From assembly GCA_016839655.1 (NCBI GenBank), contig JAEOTW010000119.1, positions 1-6,063 on the forward strand: a stretch of DNA of 6,063 nt, read 5' to 3'. The notes under the pieces are model-generated. The model made no database searches. It saw nothing but the letters and a program-made list of their open reading frames with translations, and had not been told where the DNA came from. The translations under genes and the position numbers were made by a program. Shown here piece by piece: positions 5,584-6,063 of the stretch (within the stretch, counting starts at the first letter, position 1; every line of letters begins with the position of its first letter). The DNA comes from Promethearchaeota archaeon. GTDB taxonomy: Archaea; Asgardarchaeota; Lokiarchaeia; Sigynarchaeales; SOKP01.

Positions 5584-5786
5584 ATGGGTAATCTACTGTA
5601 TCACCAGAATTTAAAGTAATAATTGAAGAATTTAATAAGGAGATTCATAAAAAGAGAGCTCATTCGAGTACATTTTAAGAAAAAGTGAACGATGCGCTAA
5701 GAGTAGGTTATAAATTTATTAATTCTCAGCTTATTATCCCTAGAGTATCTCGATCTTTCATTGCTTACTTAGTTCGAGAGTTATAA
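5584..5786 (+). pseudogene. Decayed small gene (about 67 codons) with one frameshift and one internal stop
   Basis: ATG at 5584 reads MGNL and then leaves frame. From 5598 the next frame reads 'VSPEFKVIIEEFNKEIHKKR' and 'AHSSTF', meets TAA at 5676-5678, continues 'EKVNDALRVGYKFINSQ', 'LIIPRVSRSFIAYLVREL', and ends at TAA 5784-5786. Adding one base near 5595 joins start and body into exactly 68 codons including the stop. The amino-acid pattern (amphipathic, charged, protein-like on both sides of the stop) and GC-richer composition than the surrounding gap support former coding. I do not recognise the family; small size and an upstream palindrome would suit a DNA-binding regulator or antitoxin (inference). 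It is the only plus-strand gene and ends 16 bp from the convergent gene at 5803. Sequencing error at both sites is the main alternative to true decay. Confidence 0.6.
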
Positions 5787-5802
5787 TTAACAAATTAACA
5801 AA

Positions 5803-6063
5803 TTAGAATAATTCAAAATCTTTTTTTTTACGATTTAATTGTGATATTTCTGACTTTAAAAGATTAATTTCTTCTTCTTTATCTCTTAATTTTTCAATAA
5901 TATCTTCTTTATCAACTTTATTAGTCTTTAATTTACTAATTATTAATCTCTGATTATTCACTATATATTGTAATTCTTTTACCAAGTCATTTAGGATTGG
6001 TTCAGGTCTTAAATCCTCAATTTTAATCCTAGATGAGCTACTATCAGTATACTTTATTTTTTC
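5803..6063 (-). CDS. C-terminal end of a coiled-coil protein (cut by right edge)
   Basis: The frame is open from the right edge to TAA at 5805-5803, giving the last 86 residues. A TTG at 5985 could be read as a start, but the frame continues upstream without a stop through 'DSSSSRIKIEDLRPEPILND', so the true start lies outside the window. Residues from about 25 to the end are rich in Leu, Ile, Lys and Glu with heptad-like spacing ('VKELQYIVNNQRLIISKLK', 'IEKLRDKEEEINLLKSEISQ'), indicating a coiled coil. No catalytic motif is visible in this part and the family cannot be named. It shares the orientation of the genes to its left but is separated from them by the convergent decayed gene and about 450 bp, so it is probably not in the same transcript. 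Confidence 0.65.
   Translation of the reverse strand, partial: EKIKYTDSSSSRIKIEDLRPEPILNDLVKELQYIVNNQRLIISKLKTNKVDKEDIIEKLRDKEEEINLLKSEISQLNRKKKDFELF

Noticed and set aside
5789..5804. Two tandem copies of AACAAATT
   Set aside because: Short and A/T-rich, at the end of the coiled-coil gene; no reason to read it as more than low complexity.

Overview
The window comes from a very AT-rich archaeal genome, most likely an Asgard archaeon (Lokiarchaeia-like). Three things point there: a Cdc48/VAT-type AAA protein with the archaeal/eukaryotic N-domain, a Rab/Ras-fold small-GTPase-like protein next to it, and promoters that look archaeal (A/T-rich TATA-like boxes, few Shine-Dalgarno sites). The assignment rests on gene content only; nothing here is a phylogenetic marker.

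Layout, right to left, because nearly everything is on the minus strand. (1) 5803-6063: the C-terminal end of a coiled-coil protein cut by the right edge. (2) 5354-5802: an AT-rich gap holding a decayed plus-strand gene (5584-5786, one frameshift and one internal stop) with a TATA-like box and a perfect 14-bp palindrome in front. (3) 4442-5353: a coiled-coil protein fused to a Rab-like domain whose nucleotide-binding motifs G1, G3, G4 and G5 are all eroded, so a pseudo-GTPase. (4) 2924-4282: a short Cdc48-like protein (N-domain plus one AAA module) with His in place of both the Walker B glutamate and the sensor-1 asparagine. (5) 1672-2880: a NERD-domain nuclease-like protein with an N-terminal WIPKS module and a long coiled coil. 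(6) 279-1616: three topoisomerase-type zinc fingers, a winged-helix-like segment and two GIY-YIG-like domains, the first degenerate and the second with its key residues. (7) 1-211: the start of a second zinc-finger protein whose first 18 codons and upstream region are a duplicate of those of gene 6.

Genes 3 to 7 are co-directional but separated by 43-159 bp, and related 25-31 bp sequences recur in three of the gaps. They may therefore be separate transcription units with related promoters rather than one tight operon. Two nuclease-fold proteins beside a probably hydrolysis-impaired AAA protein and a pseudo-GTPase form an unusual neighbourhood. A joint function in nucleic-acid processing or defence is a hypothesis only; nothing in the sequence proves that these genes work together.
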